Below, piece after piece: positions 36,188 through 45,445 of a stretch of DNA of 59,350 nt. How positions within the stretch are numbered: position 1 is the first letter of the stretch; every line of letters starts with the position of its first letter. The position numbers were made by a program, and so were the translations under genes. Source of the DNA: Thauera aminoaromatica S2 (lineage in GTDB: Bacteria > Pseudomonadota > Gammaproteobacteria > Burkholderiales > Rhodocyclaceae); assembly GCF_000310185.1 (NCBI RefSeq), contig NZ_AMXD01000006.1:1-59350 (forward strand), read 5' to 3'. The notes under the pieces are model-generated. The model saw nothing but the letters and a program-made list of their open reading frames with translations. It had not been told where the DNA came from and did not search any database.

Positions 36188-37504
36188 ATGCCAGAGGCAG
36201 AGGCGAGCAAAGCGCGGTTCTCGTTCTTCAAGGGTGGCGACGATGTGGTCGCCCCAAAGGGCGGCGAAGATTTCGACTGGGAGAAGGGCGTACTGCGTGT
36301 GCGTGAAAACCTGCATGACGCCCTCAATGCCAAGAACCTGGCGTTCCTGTTCGGGTCAGGATGCTCTTCATTGGTGGTTGATGGCACGCAGCGGGGTATC
36401 GACACGATGGCGCCGCTGGCCAAGGAGTTCCTCGGAGCTGCTCCGGGCTTTGATGACACGCGGTTTCCCAGTGGAGCAGAGCGCGAGGCGCTGACGAAGT
36501 ACCTCGGCTTCGATCTGAAAGCCGACGAGTTCGCATCGAACCTCGAACGGCTCATGGAGGTGCTGTACAGCTTCCAGTTTGTGCTGAAGCGAAGCGCCAG
36601 CGAGGAGATGGCAAAGGGTACGGCTGCGGTCGATTCGCTGATCGAAAAGGTGACTGCGTTTGTCACCCAGAAGTGTTCGGAAGCGCCCTTCTCCAAAGGT
36701 GACCCGGCGATCGTGGACCTGTATCAGGCCTTCTACCGGAAGTTGGTCTACAGGGACCGGACGCTGCCGCGGCCATGGATCTTCACTACGAACTACGACC
36801 TCCTTAGCGAAACGGCGCTAGACCGGCTCGGGATGCCATACTGCAACGGCTTCTCAGGGACCATCGAGCGCAGGTTCAATCCGACGACCTACCGGTACGC
36901 GCTGGCCGAGCAACTCGATCTCACGAGTCGCAAGTGGGCAGCGGTTGACAGCTTCATCTACCTGTGCAAGTTGCACGGTTCGATCAACTGGATCGAAGAG
37001 GGCGGAAGCCTGTTTCCGATCCGGGAGGTTCCTGCGGTTGCGGCTACCAAAGGCAGCCGGGTCATGATCTATCCGACACCCATGAAGCAGAACGCCAGCT
37101 TCGGGTCGCCGTACTCGGACCTGTTCCGGGAGTTCCAAGGACGGATCGTACGAGACCAGAGCGTCCTGTTCGTAGTTGGATACAGCTTCAGTGACGAGCA
37201 CGTCAACAACCTGATCTTCCAGGCGCTCACCATACCGACATTCCGCCTGGTGGCGTTTCTGCCGCCCGACGCCGCAGGGGTAACGCAGAAGCTTCGTTCA
37301 CTGCACGATCCCCGAATCTGGTTGATAGGTGGAGCTGGCCCGAAGGGTGGGACCAAGGCGCACTACTTCGACACCTTCGTCGAGAAGTTCATGCCTGAGT
37401 CTCCAGCCGACAAGGTCGATACCGCCGTGAAGAAGGTCCTGGAGGAGCTGATCGCACAGGGTGTCAGGACGGCACCAAACGAGGAAAACGGCCATGACGA
37501 CTGA
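36188..37504 (+). CDS. SIR2-domain NADase of a SIR2-HerA defence system
   Basis: 438 residues; GGGGG lies just upstream of the ATG. SIR2-type NAD-binding motifs: AFLFGSGCSS near residue 54, WIFTTNYDLL near 199, CKLHGSINW near 260 and LFVVGYSFSDEHVNN near 331. The preceding N-terminal 40 residues are specific to SIR2 proteins paired with HerA. In such systems SIR2 degrades NAD+ on phage infection, in complex with HerA. The stop overlaps the HerA gene by 11 bp. Confidence 0.88.
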   Translation: MPEAEASKARFSFFKGGDDVVAPKGGEDFDWEKGVLRVRENLHDALNAKNLAFLFGSGCSSLVVDGTQRGIDTMAPLAKEFLGAAPGFDDTRFPSGAEREALTKYLGFDLKADEFASNLERLMEVLYSFQFVLKRSASEEMAKGTAAVDSLIEKVTAFVTQKCSEAPFSKGDPAIVDLYQAFYRKLVYRDRTLPRPWIFTTNYDLLSETALDRLGMPYCNGFSGTIERRFNPTTYRYALAEQLDLTSRKWAAVDSFIYLCKLHGSINWIEEGGSLFPIREVPAVAATKGSRVMIYPTPMKQNASFGSPYSDLFREFQGRIVRDQSVLFVVGYSFSDEHVNNLIFQALTIPTFRLVAFLPPDAAGVTQKLRSLHDPRIWLIGGAGPKGGTKAHYFDTFVEKFMPESPADKVDTAVKKVLEELIAQGVRTAPNEENGHDD

Positions 37505-39497
37505 TGACCGGCGCCGAGCGATCGGCAAGGTGGTGTCGGTGGCGGCCGACCGCCTGGTGGTGGAGCTGCATGGTGGGACTGCCAACTTCACTGTTGTCGG
37601 CTTCGACGATGTCCACTACGTCGCACGGCTCGGCTCGTTCGTCGTGATGCCGGCTCAAGCGGAGTACGTGGTCGCGGAGGTCGTCGGGTTGCGGGAGAAG
37701 GACGCTCCCTCGTCTCGCAGTGCGCAAGGCGAATCGACAGAACTAGACAAGGCAGGTTCAGCCAAGTACCTGGACCTGGTTCCAGTGGGCATGCTCCCCC
37801 AGAGGCGCGATGGAGCGTTCAGGTTCGGAGTTTCAACGTTTCCGTCCCTATATGCCGATGCGCTCTACGTGCTCGACGAGGAGCTCGACAGGATCTTCGA
37901 AGTCCAAAGCGCTACCGAGATCGTTCCGCCGCCGATGGGCAACGGCGAGGCGACCCGGTACAACGCGCTGTCGATCGGCACGTCGGTTGTCTTTCAAGAC
38001 TACGCCGTCAAAGTCAGAGTCGATGAGTTCTTCGGCGGCCACTCCGCTGTTCTGGGCAACACCGGCAGCGGCAAGTCGTGCACGGTCGCCACCCTTCTCC
38101 AGTCGTTGTTCGAGAAGAGAGACGAGTTCTTCGCGAGAGGTGCCACGTTCCTTCTCCTGGACGTCAACGGTGAGTACCGTTCGGCGTTCAGCGAACTGCC
38201 TCAGTCTGTGAAACGGCGGTATCTGAAGCTCGAGGCTGATCCAAGTTCTCCGGCCGCCGCACCAGCGGACGCGGCAGAGACGACCGCTGTGTTTCGACTG
38301 CCTCACTGGTTCATGACGGTAGAGGAGTGGGAACTCCTGCTGCGTGCCAGCGAGCGGACGCAACAGCCAGTCCTGCGATCAGCGCTCGGGCTGGTAACGC
38401 TGTTCTCGGCCGAAGGGGGCAACCAAGAAGCGCTCGAGAAGCTCAAGAACCACATCCTCGCAAAGTGCCTCCTCTACGTGCTGAACTCGGCTGACAGCCC
38501 TGCGGCAAAGGCTGATCGCGTTACAGCCTTGCTGTCATCGTTCGAGACGGCAGCGTTAACTCTCAAAGCTGCGAAGCCTTTGCTTGGGCTCAATTTCGGG
38601 ACGATGCCGGAGTTGCAACGGTTGATTCAGATGTTCGAAGCGCAACTGGATGAAGACGTCACGGTGCCGAACTACTCGAACAAGAGCTTTCGATTCGAGG
38701 ACCTCGAGCAGGCGTTTGACCTGGCGCTTCTCTACGAGGAAGCGCACGGCAACATGCAGATCCGGGACTACTGCTCCCAGATGATCACGCGATTCAAGTG
38801 GATTCGGGAGCGCGATGAATTTGCGTTCCTGCGGGTGCCGCCTGAGCAGCTTCAGGAGCACGAGCGGAACGTAGCGCAGTTTGTCGAGCGATGTATTGGT
38901 CTTTCCCGGCTGGATGGCAAGTTCCAGAAGTCCGCTCAAGTAATCGTGCTTGACATGAACGAAGCGGGGGATGAGGTCGTCGAGGTAGCGTCGGCTGTCA
39001 TTGCAAGGCTGATCTTCGACCGGCTGCGCCGAGCGGAACCGAGGAACCAGACGCCGATCAACCTTGTCCTGGAGGAGGCCCACCGGTACGTCGCGGAGCG
39101 TTCGTCGGGCTATGCGATCGATGCAAGTCGCATCTTTCAGCGGATAGCCAAGGAGGGACGGAAGTACGGCCTGTTCCTAATGGTCGCCTCGCAACGGCCA
39201 AGCGAGCTGTCGAAGACGGTACTGTCGCAGTGCTCGAACTTTGTCGTGCATCGCATCCAGAATCCTGACGACCTTCAGCACATCCGGCAGATGACCCCCT
39301 TCGTATCCGATAGCGTGATGAAGCGTCTGCCGTCATTGCCGAAGCAGCACGCATTGATCTTTGGCAACGCGGTCAATCTACCGACGACGTTCAAAGTCCG
39401 GGACGTGAAACCGAAGCCGAAGAGCGATGACGCAGCGATTCGGGAGTTGTGGTTTCGGCCAGCCGGCAAAGAGGCAGAACTGCAGGTACCAGAATGA
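37494..39497 (+). CDS. herA: HerA-type ATPase of a SIR2-HerA defence system
   Basis: 667 residues from an ATG with AGGAAA upstream. An N-terminal beta-barrel HAS domain (GKVVSVAADRLVVELHGG) leads to the FtsK/HerA motor: Walker A GNTGSGKS near residue 187 and Walker B VLEEAH near 523, then a sensor/arginine-finger region (FLMVASQRPSELSKTVLSQCSNFVVHR). HerA forms hexamers that in this system bind and control the SIR2 enzyme, and can also drive DNA translocation or nuclease activity. Confidence 0.92.
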   Translation: MTTDDRRRAIGKVVSVAADRLVVELHGGTANFTVVGFDDVHYVARLGSFVVMPAQAEYVVAEVVGLREKDAPSSRSAQGESTELDKAGSAKYLDLVPVGMLPQRRDGAFRFGVSTFPSLYADALYVLDEELDRIFEVQSATEIVPPPMGNGEATRYNALSIGTSVVFQDYAVKVRVDEFFGGHSAVLGNTGSGKSCTVATLLQSLFEKRDEFFARGATFLLLDVNGEYRSAFSELPQSVKRRYLKLEADPSSPAAAPADAAETTAVFRLPHWFMTVEEWELLLRASERTQQPVLRSALGLVTLFSAEGGNQEALEKLKNHILAKCLLYVLNSADSPAAKADRVTALLSSFETAALTLKAAKPLLGLNFGTMPELQRLIQMFEAQLDEDVTVPNYSNKSFRFEDLEQAFDLALLYEEAHGNMQIRDYCSQMITRFKWIRERDEFAFLRVPPEQLQEHERNVAQFVERCIGLSRLDGKFQKSAQVIVLDMNEAGDEVVEVASAVIARLIFDRLRRAEPRNQTPINLVLEEAHRYVAERSSGYAIDASRIFQRIAKEGRKYGLFLMVASQRPSELSKTVLSQCSNFVVHRIQNPDDLQHIRQMTPFVSDSVMKRLPSLPKQHALIFGNAVNLPTTFKVRDVKPKPKSDDAAIRELWFRPAGKEAELQVPE

Positions 39498-39611
39498 GCG
39501 TGTTCTCGTGCTTGAGCGGTTTGTATGAGCGTCTGCTCTTGCTTCAGCCGTGAGGCGGCTGTGGGTCGAAACCGATCAGTAACGAAGAAGACCATTTAGG
39601 CGGAAGAATTT

Positions 39612-39992
39612 GTGCAAGAGAATGAAGTTTTGAGTCAAAGAGCGACGGGAGTTACGTCAGTGAATCAATGGTCAGATTGGCTTCCTTTCCCGGATCCAAG
39701 GAAGTGTGAAATACTTATAGCGCCATACGGGCCGGGTGTGTATGAACTTCGAAATCGAGAGACGAATGAGTTCGTTCTTCGCGGCATGGGAAGCAATTGC
39801 GCGTACCGAATGAGCAGTCTTTTACCTGCGCCTCTTGGCCAAGGCGCACGGAACAACGCAAATAAGCGGCAATATGTTCTCTCTCATCTGCCAGAAGTTG
39901 AGTATCGATGCATTGCATGTGTATCCCCCAGTGAGGCCAAGGCGCTCGAGAGAGAGCGCAAGAAGGAGCAGCCATGTTTGTTCAATACGTGA
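39612..39992 (+). CDS. GIY-YIG-like small protein
   Basis: 126 residues from a GTG with GGAAG upstream. GPGVYELRN replaces the GIY...YIG strands; VLRGMGSNCAYRMSSL supplies a G-x-x-x-x-x-R helix and SEAKALERERK carries the Glu expected of the fold. Short single-domain GIY-YIG proteins are often DNA- or RNA-processing nucleases in defence and mobile DNA. It follows HerA in the same direction with about 110 bp between. Confidence 0.5.
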   Translation: MQENEVLSQRATGVTSVNQWSDWLPFPDPRKCEILIAPYGPGVYELRNRETNEFVLRGMGSNCAYRMSSLLPAPLGQGARNNANKRQYVLSHLPEVEYRCIACVSPSEAKALERERKKEQPCLFNT

Positions 39993-40046
39993 AAACGATA
40001 ATATCGTATGACATGTCGCGCAGTTCGGCCGCCGGCTCTCTTGGCG

Positions 40047-40872
40047 TTAGGTATGCAACATGAAGGTTCCATTCATACCCGCCGATAAACTGAAGAGACA
40101 GTACGGTGTGTTCGGTCACTTTTACTCACTCCAGCTCCCGGCTGTCGCGCCTCAAAAGTGTCGAAGTGTTCTCGAGATTTCAGCAACAACAGCTGGAAAT
40201 AGCCCGATAGCAGATGCCGTGTTCGTAATGATGAACCCAGGCTCATCTCGACCCGTCCAGGAAACGAGTCACTCCGTCAGTTCAGACCAAGTATCGGGGA
40301 TGTTGGCGAACCTTGTGCCTACAGTTCCGGATATGACGCAATATCAAGTTATGCGCATCATGTATTTCAAGGGCTGGCAGAATGTCAAAGTGATCAACCT
40401 TTCTGATCTTCGTGACCCTCAAAGTGGTGCCTTCGCAGAACGTTACGTCCAGCTTGAGAAGGATTCGGGTACCACGGTTCACTCAATCTTTTCCCCCGAA
40501 CGCGCGGCTCAGCTAAAGCGGTATCTATCGCGGAAGCCTGGGGGGCCTATCGTTTGTGCGTGGGGTGTAAGCGACGACCTCAATCCTCTCATCGAACGGG
40601 CAAGTAAATCACTGGCGCAAGAGATGGGGGTTACGGGCTTGGAAAAGCCAGGAAATGCAGGAAGATATTTCCATCCGCTTCCCTCGCTCCAGCGTCAGAG
40701 GGAGCAATGGGTAATTGAAATGTTGGAGCGATTGAATGCCTAGCAATTCGTTGCAAAGAACACCTAACTTGCTGCGCGAACGGGGTTCGTCCCGTGCTGC
40801 GCACTCCAGCTCGCGGTGAGCACGAGCGTTGAACGACAGCTTTCCTCAAAGCTCAACGGCTGCAACGGGTCG
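40047..40872 (+). mobile_element. Single integron-type gene cassette
   Basis: Bounded by GTTAGGT (crossover G/TT) immediately upstream of the gene start and by an attC ending in GTTAGGG after it. One gene fills the cassette and begins 8 bp after the core site, the standard compact cassette layout. No integron integrase is present in the window. Confidence 0.65.
40060..40743 (+). CDS. Cassette-borne DUF1643-like protein
   Basis: 227 residues. AVFVMMNPGSSRPVQE and the following dinucleotide-like helix VMRIMYFKGWQNVKVINLSDLRDP match the DUF1643 pattern, in which an N-P-S/T motif starts a Rossmann-like fold. GPIVCAWGV follows later, and FHPLP lies near the C-terminus. DUF1643 proteins have unknown function and are frequent in integrons and defence islands. 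The stop codon TAG lies inside the attC R'' box. Confidence 0.6.
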   Translation: MKVPFIPADKLKRQYGVFGHFYSLQLPAVAPQKCRSVLEISATTAGNSPIADAVFVMMNPGSSRPVQETSHSVSSDQVSGMLANLVPTVPDMTQYQVMRIMYFKGWQNVKVINLSDLRDPQSGAFAERYVQLEKDSGTTVHSIFSPERAAQLKRYLSRKPGGPIVCAWGVSDDLNPLIERASKSLAQEMGVTGLEKPGNAGRYFHPLPSLQRQREQWVIEMLERLNA

Positions 40873-40878
40873 TTAGGG
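40738..40878 (+). repeat. attC recombination site of the cassette
   Basis: R'' GCCTAGC - 5 bp AATTC - L'' GTTGCAA at the 5' side; L' CTGCAAC - 5 bp GGGTC - R' GTTAGGG at the 3' side. L'' and L' are complementary at 6 of 7 bases and R''/R' at 5 of 7, with equal 5-bp spacers. The centre contains an AGCTTT/AAAGCT hairpin. Total 141 bp, within the known attC range. CAATTCGTT is also the usual attC opening. Confidence 0.75.
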
Positions 40879-40881
40879 TAA

Positions 40882-41106
40882 CTTGCTAGTTTCGGAAACC
40901 GGCCATTCTTATCGCATACAGCCGAGCGGAATCGAGCGACACCATTGGCCGAACTGCTGTGTGACGGTGATTTTCAAGTCGATTACCAGTTGCTAAGCGT
41001 TCAGCCACTTCCAAGCTGGATCCAAGAGTCGATCCCGTCTGACAAAACAGTACTCAACTGCCGCCCTCTGAATGACGAAGACGCAAAGTTTATGAGCACC
41101 ACCTAG
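40882..41106 (+). pseudogene. Open 75-codon stretch without a good start, possible gene remnant
   Basis: The frame is open from just after the attC to a TAG at 41106, ending NCRPLNDEDAKFMSTT. There is no ATG near the beginning and only a TTG near the middle, and it overlaps the end of the opposite-strand gene by 4 bp. Its composition is coding-like; it may be a gene whose 5' end was lost when the cassette inserted. Confidence 0.35.
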
Positions 41107-41690
41107 ATCTCATCAGAACGATCAACGATCTCAAGCTTGAACTGCCAGCCCTCGAACGCCGACAGCATACGCCCGAAGTCATTCCATGAGATTTCACGGC
41201 CATCAATCACGAGCAGAGGGGTCCGCTCCACCGCAGACTCATCCCAATCGATACGCCCCCGCACCGTCTGCTCAGCGATCTCAGTTTTCTCGCCTTCAGT
41301 CGCCAGATGCCTGATCGAGAGCAAACGGCGAAGTCGTGCGATCAGCTTCGCAAGCAATGCAAGTAGCTCTTGCTCAGGATTCCCGATTACCTGGCACTGA
41401 TAGCCTGACGGGCGACCATCGCGAAGTTCAAAGGCATCCAGAACAACGATGTTCCCATGAAGACGCGTTCGGAAGAAGAAACGATGCGTTTCCCCTACGC
41501 TGTCCGTGAGGTCGATCGGCTCGAGCGGGATATCTTCAAAGTGCGCAAGACCCCCTAGCCGGGCAACGTCCGCGTTGAAGCATCGAGTACAAAGCTGGCG
41601 ACAGCTTCCTTCGGCACCGCGATAACTGACGATGTCGTAGTGCGGCGTAAGCTGGCCACAGCTCTCGCATGGAATCGTGTCTTGGTCCAT
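41103..41690 (-). CDS. Zinc-ribbon protein of unknown function at the element's right end
   Basis: 195 residues from an ATG with GAGGGGG upstream. An N-terminal CESCG...CTRCF pair suggests a treble-clef zinc site, followed by a beta-rich domain (THRFFFRTRLHGNIVVLDAFEL), a helix, and a C-terminal ISWNDFGRMLSAFEGWQFKLEI segment. I do not recognise the family. In complete Tn7-like elements the tns genes begin near this end; this protein shows no TnsA-like nuclease motif. Confidence 0.65.
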   Translation of the reverse strand: MDQDTIPCESCGQLTPHYDIVSYRGAEGSCRQLCTRCFNADVARLGGLAHFEDIPLEPIDLTDSVGETHRFFFRTRLHGNIVVLDAFELRDGRPSGYQCQVIGNPEQELLALLAKLIARLRRLLSIRHLATEGEKTEIAEQTVRGRIDWDESAVERTPLLVIDGREISWNDFGRMLSAFEGWQFKLEIVDRSDEI

Positions 41691-41793
41691 CACGCCCCCT
41701 CGATGTGCCTTCATTTTTGAAGCTTGCTCCGCCGGCCAGTTGCTGGCGATACCCAGGCTGATCGCCGGGCGCCGTGGCGTCAGAGCACGCCCG

Positions 41794-41826
41794 AAAAAAA
41801 CGCCCGAGGGACTCCCCGGGCGTTTT
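41794..41826 (-). terminator. Rho-independent terminator at the right end
   Basis: On the minus strand CGCCCG-GGG-AGT-CCC-CGGGCG (one unpaired T) is followed by seven Ts. It would stop transcription leaving glmS after it crosses the three right-end repeats. The plus strand also has TTTT after the stem, so it may work both ways. The stem overlaps the innermost end repeat by one base. Confidence 0.85.
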
Positions 41827-41887
41827 CGACTTTATTGACCTGTTCTCGACTTTATTGCCACGTTGTCGACTTTATTTGCGCGGAACA
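41822..41887. repeat. Right end of Tn7-like element with three tandem 20-bp repeats
   Basis: GTT-N-TCGACTTTATT occurs at 41822, 41842 and 41862, an exact 20-bp period, and then the terminus TTTGCGCGGAACA. Tightly packed sites are characteristic of Tn7 right ends. The last element base lies next to CCGGA. Confidence 0.85.
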
Positions 41888-41892
41888 CCGGA
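41888..41892. repeat. Right copy of target site duplication CCGGA, attTn7 position
   Basis: Immediately outside the right terminus, 17 bp beyond the glmS stop codon when read on the minus strand. Confidence 0.85.
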
Positions 41893-41909
41893 TATCAAGT
41901 ACTACGTCT

Positions 41910-43736
41910 TCACTCGACAGTGACCGACTTCGCGAGGTTGCGGGGCTTATCCACGTCCGTCCCCTTCACCAGCGCCGCGTGGTACGACAGCAGCTGCAGC
42001 GGGATCACGTGCAGCACCGGCGACAGCATGCCGTAGTGCTCGGGCATGTGCAGGATGTGCACGCCTTCCGACTCGGGGATCTCGCTGCCCGCGTCGGCGA
42101 AGACGTAGAGCTCGCCGCCGCGCGCGCGGACTTCCTGCAGGTTGGACTTGAGCTTTTCGAGCAGCTCGTCGGCCGGGGACACGGCGATCACCGGCATGTC
42201 CTTGTCCACCAGGGCGAGCGGGCCGTGCTTGAGCTCGCCGGCGGCGTAGGCTTCGGCGTGGATGTAGGAGATCTCCTTGAGCTTGAGCGCGCCTTCCATG
42301 GCGATCGGCCAGTGGCTGCCGCGGCCCAGGAAGAGCGCGTGCTCCTTGCCGGCGAAGCGCTGCGCCCACTGCTCGATCTCGGGCTCGAGCTCGAGCACCT
42401 TCTGCACCGCGACCGGCAGGTGGCGCAGCGCGGCGAGGCGGCGCTCCTCGTCTTCGGCGGACAGGCGGCCGTTGATCTTGGCGAGCGCGAGCGTGAGCAG
42501 CGCGAAGGCGGCGAGCTGGGTGGTGAAGGCCTTGGTGGAGGCGACGCCGATCTCGGGGCCGGCGCGGGTGATGAAGCGCAGCGCGGTCTCGCGCACGATG
42601 GCGGATTCGGGCACGTTGCAGATCGCCAGCGTGCGCTGCATGCCGAGCGCCTTGGCGTGCTTGAGCGCGGCCAGGGTGTCGGCGGTCTCGCCCGACTGCG
42701 AGATGACCACGACCAGGGTGTCGGGGTCGGGGACGGACTCGCGGTAGCGGTATTCGCTGGCGATCTCGACGGTGACCGGCAGCTTGGCGATGGATTCGAT
42801 CCAGTAGCGCGCGACCAGGCCGGCGTGGTAGCTGGTGCCGCAGGCGAGCACGAGCACGCGGCGCACACTGTCGAAGACTTCGCCCGCGCGCGCGCCGAAG
42901 TGCTGCGGGGTGATGCCGGCACCGCCGGCGATCAGCTCCAGCGTCTGCGCCAGGGCCTGCGGCTGCTCGAAGATTTCCTTCTGCATGTAGTGGCGGAACT
43001 TGCCGAGTTCGACCGCGTCGGCCGACAGGCTGGAGATGTGCACCTCGCGCTCGACCGGGCTGCCGTCGGAGCGGATCACGATGTAGCTGTCGCGGCGCAG
43101 CTCGGCGAGGTCGCCGTCTTCCAGATAGACGATCTTGCGCGTGACCTGCAGCAGCGCGGCGGTGTCGGAGGCGGCGTACATGCCGTCCTCGCCGATGCCG
43201 AGCAGCAGCGGCGAGCCGCGGCGCGCGACGATGACGCGGAAGGGGTCGGCCTCGGCGACCACGCCGATGGCGTAGGCGCCGACGAGCTCGTTGGTGGCCT
43301 GGCGCACGGCCTCGAAGAGGTCGGTGTTGGCCTGCAGCTTGTAGTGGACCAGGTGGGCGATGGCCTCGGTGTCGGTCTCGGACTCGAAGACGTAGCCCTT
43401 GCCCTGCAGGTCGGCCTTGATGGATTCGAAGTTCTCGATGATGCCGTTATGCACCACGGCGAGGCCGCCCGAGATGTGCGGGTGGGCGTTGCGCTCGGAG
43501 GGCACGCCGTGGGTGGCCCAGCGCGTGTGCGCGATGCCGATGTGGGCGGAGAGCTGGCGCGCATCGGCGAGCGCGGCGAGCTCGGCCACGCGGCCGCAGG
43601 AGCGCAGGCGGGTGAGCTCGCCGGCGAGCACGGCGAGGCCGGCCGAGTCGTAGCCGCGGTACTCGAGCTTGCGCAGGCCCTCGAGCAGGACCGGGACGAC
43701 GTTGTTGGTTGCGATTGCGGTGACGATGCCACACAT
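41910..43736 (-). CDS. glmS: Glutamine--fructose-6-phosphate aminotransferase
   Basis: 608 residues from the ATG giving [12 protein letters not shown], with Cys2 as the glutaminase nucleophile; AAGGAAG lies upstream. The glutaminase domain includes HTRWATHG and HNGIIEN, and two SIS isomerase domains include [17 protein letters not shown] and the C-terminal LAKSVTVE. It makes glucosamine-6-phosphate for cell wall synthesis. The final codons form the conserved TnsD recognition region, and the element is inserted just past them. Confidence 0.97.
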   Translation of the reverse strand: MCGIVTAIATNNVVPVLLEGLRKLEYRGYDSAGLAVLAGELTRLRSCGRVAELAALADARQLSAHIGIAHTRWATHGVPSERNAHPHISGGLAVVHNGIIENFESIKADLQGKGYVFESETDTEAIAHLVHYKLQANTDLFEAVRQATNELVGAYAIGVVAEADPFRVIVARRGSPLLLGIGEDGMYAASDTAALLQVTRKIVYLEDGDLAELRRDSYIVIRSDGSPVEREVHISSLSADAVELGKFRHYMQKEIFEQPQALAQTLELIAGGAGITPQHFGARAGEVFDSVRRVLVLACGTSYHAGLVARYWIESIAKLPVTVEIASEYRYRESVPDPDTLVVVISQSGETADTLAALKHAKALGMQRTLAICNVPESAIVRETALRFITRAGPEIGVASTKAFTTQLAAFALLTLALAKINGRLSAEDEERRLAALRHLPVAVQKVLELEPEIEQWAQRFAGKEHALFLGRGSHWPIAMEGALKLKEISYIHAEAYAAGELKHGPLALVDKDMPVIAVSPADELLEKLKSNLQEVRARGGELYVFADAGSEIPESEGVHILHMPEHYGMLSPVLHVIPLQLLSYHAALVKGTDVDKPRNLAKSVTVE

Positions 43737-43807
43737 GGCGGGGCTTCCTTGTCGGTCTTTGGATTCGGTGCGGAGGGCGGGGCGGGCGGATCGGCTGGCG
43801 GAGGGGC

Positions 43808-45169
43808 TCAGCGCGGCTGCTTGACCGGGCGCTTCCAGTGTTCGAGGCTGATCTGCTTGCTGCGCGACACGGTGAGCTGTCCGGCGGGGGCGTCCTTGGT
43901 GAGCGTGGTGCCGGCGCCCAGGGTGGCGCCGCGGCCCACGCGCACCGGCGCGACGAGCTGGGTGTCGGAGCCGATGAAGACCTCGTCCTCGATGATGGTG
44001 CGGTGCTTGTTGGCGCCGTCGTAGTTGCAGGTGATGGTGCCGGCGCCGATGTTGACCTTGCTGCCGACGTCGGCGTCGCCCACGTAGGCGAGGTGGTTGG
44101 CCTTGGAGTGGTCGGCGATGACGCTGTTCTTGATCTCGACGAAGTTGCCCAGGTGCACGTCGGTGCCGAGCACGGTGCCGGGGCGGGTGCGGGCGTAGGG
44201 CCCGATCACGCAGGCCTGGCCCATGGTGGTGCTGTCGACGTGGCTGAAGGGCTCGAGCCGGGTACCGGCGCCGATGCGGGCGTCGCGGACGACGCAGTTG
44301 GCACCGATGCGTACGCCGTCGCCGAGCTCGACCTCGCCTTCGAAGACGCAATTGACGTCGATCTCGACGTCGCGCCCGACCGTGAGCGTGCCGCGCACGT
44401 CGATGCGCGCCGGGTCGATCAGGGTGACGCCCTCTTCCATCAGGCGGCGGGCGATGTTGCCCTGGTGGATGCGCTCGAGCTCGGCGAGCTGCATCTTGTT
44501 GTTGACGCCCAGCGTCTCGGCGAAGGCGTCGGGCTGCACGGTCGTCACCTCGACGCCGTCGGCCACGGCCAACCCGATGATGTCGGTGAGGTAGTACTCG
44601 CCCTGGGCGTTGTCGTTGCCGATGCGGCCGAGCCAGGCGCGCAGGTGGCGGACCGGGGCGACCAGGATGCCGGTGTTCACCTCGCGCACCTTGCGCTCCG
44701 CGTCGGAGGCGTCCTTCTCCTCGACGATGCGCACCACCTTGCCGGCGGCGTCGCGCAGGATGCGGCCGTAGCCGGTCGGGTTGTCCATCTCGACGGTGAG
44801 CAGCGCCAGGCGCGCGTCGCCGGCGGCGGCGACCAGGCGGCGCAGCGTGGGCACGCCGATCAGCGGCACGTCGCCGTACAGCACCAGGGCCACGTGCTCG
44901 TCGTCGAGGTGGGGCAGCGCCTGCTGCACCGCATGACCGGTACCGAGCTGCGGCTCCTGCCGCGCCCAGGCCAGGTCGACGGCATCGAGGCGCTCGCGCA
45001 CCACTTCACCCCCATGGCCGTACACCACGCAGACGCGCTGGGCGTCGAGCGTGCGGGCGGCATCGAGCACGTGGGCCAGCATCGGCTTGCCGGCGATGGG
45101 TTGGAGGACCTTGGGCAGGACCGAGCGCATGCGCTTGCCCTGGCCGGCAGCGAGAACGACGACTTGCAT
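43808..45169 (-). CDS. glmU: Bifunctional GlcNAc-1-P uridyltransferase/glucosamine-1-P acetyltransferase
   Basis: 453 residues starting [16 protein letters not shown], the nucleotidyltransferase signature; the open frame upstream of this ATG is not coding-like. The N-terminal pyrophosphorylase (residues about 1-230: [18 protein letters not shown]) is followed by a left-handed beta-helix of hexapeptide repeats with [12 protein letters not shown]. It makes UDP-GlcNAc from the glmS product. glmS follows 71 bp later on the same strand. Confidence 0.97.
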   Translation of the reverse strand: MQVVVLAAGQGKRMRSVLPKVLQPIAGKPMLAHVLDAARTLDAQRVCVVYGHGGEVVRERLDAVDLAWARQEPQLGTGHAVQQALPHLDDEHVALVLYGDVPLIGVPTLRRLVAAAGDARLALLTVEMDNPTGYGRILRDAAGKVVRIVEEKDASDAERKVREVNTGILVAPVRHLRAWLGRIGNDNAQGEYYLTDIIGLAVADGVEVTTVQPDAFAETLGVNNKMQLAELERIHQGNIARRLMEEGVTLIDPARIDVRGTLTVGRDVEIDVNCVFEGEVELGDGVRIGANCVVRDARIGAGTRLEPFSHVDSTTMGQACVIGPYARTRPGTVLGTDVHLGNFVEIKNSVIADHSKANHLAYVGDADVGSKVNIGAGTITCNYDGANKHRTIIEDEVFIGSDTQLVAPVRVGRGATLGAGTTLTKDAPAGQLTVSRSKQISLEHWKRPVKQPR

Positions 45170-45445
45170 GGTTGATTCCGTGGCGAAATGAGGAGATTCG
45201 ACAGGTTTCGGGCGCACAACCGACCCCATCCGCGCCCGCAGATCGTAAAAACGCGCGGAGTCTAGCACGCGACCCGCGCAGCCAATCGTGAGCAATCGCA
45301 TGGTGCGGGCATGAAAAACATCCGCGCCGCAAGGAAACGTGCGTGTGATTGACGCATTGCACAATTCGATCGTTTTAGCGCATGTGGCAGTCACATACAA
45401 GGTCTAGAATCGCGTGTTGCAATGCATCCAAGAACGAGAGTTGCC

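Larger units (their letters stand above)
10671..41887. mobile_element. 31.2-kb Tn7-like element at attTn7, transposition genes not found
   Basis: Left terminus TGTTCCGCGCAA then TAAAGTCGA; right terminus, read inward, TGTTCCGCGCAA then TAAAGTCGA: the first 27 bases differ at only two positions. Both termini are flanked by CCGGA. Internal end repeats with core GTCGANAAC occur three times at each end in inverted orientation: spaced at the left, packed every 20 bp at the right, as in Tn7 L and R ends bound by TnsB. The right end stops 22 bp after the glmS stop codon, the classical Tn7 target with the R end facing glmS. No protein inside resembles TnsA, TnsB, TnsC, TnsD/TniQ or TnsE. The interior has collected a group II intron and at least four insertion sequences, and shows a deletion at the IS21 copy. 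Confidence 0.85.

Noticed and set aside
10671-41887. CRISPR array or CRISPR-associated transposon
   Set aside because: The 20-bp repeats at the ends have no unique spacers of constant length and no cas genes are present.
41724-45175. Long plus-strand open frames opposite glmS and glmU
   Set aside because: They are shadows of high-GC genes on the other strand with repetitive His/Asp/Gly/Val composition.
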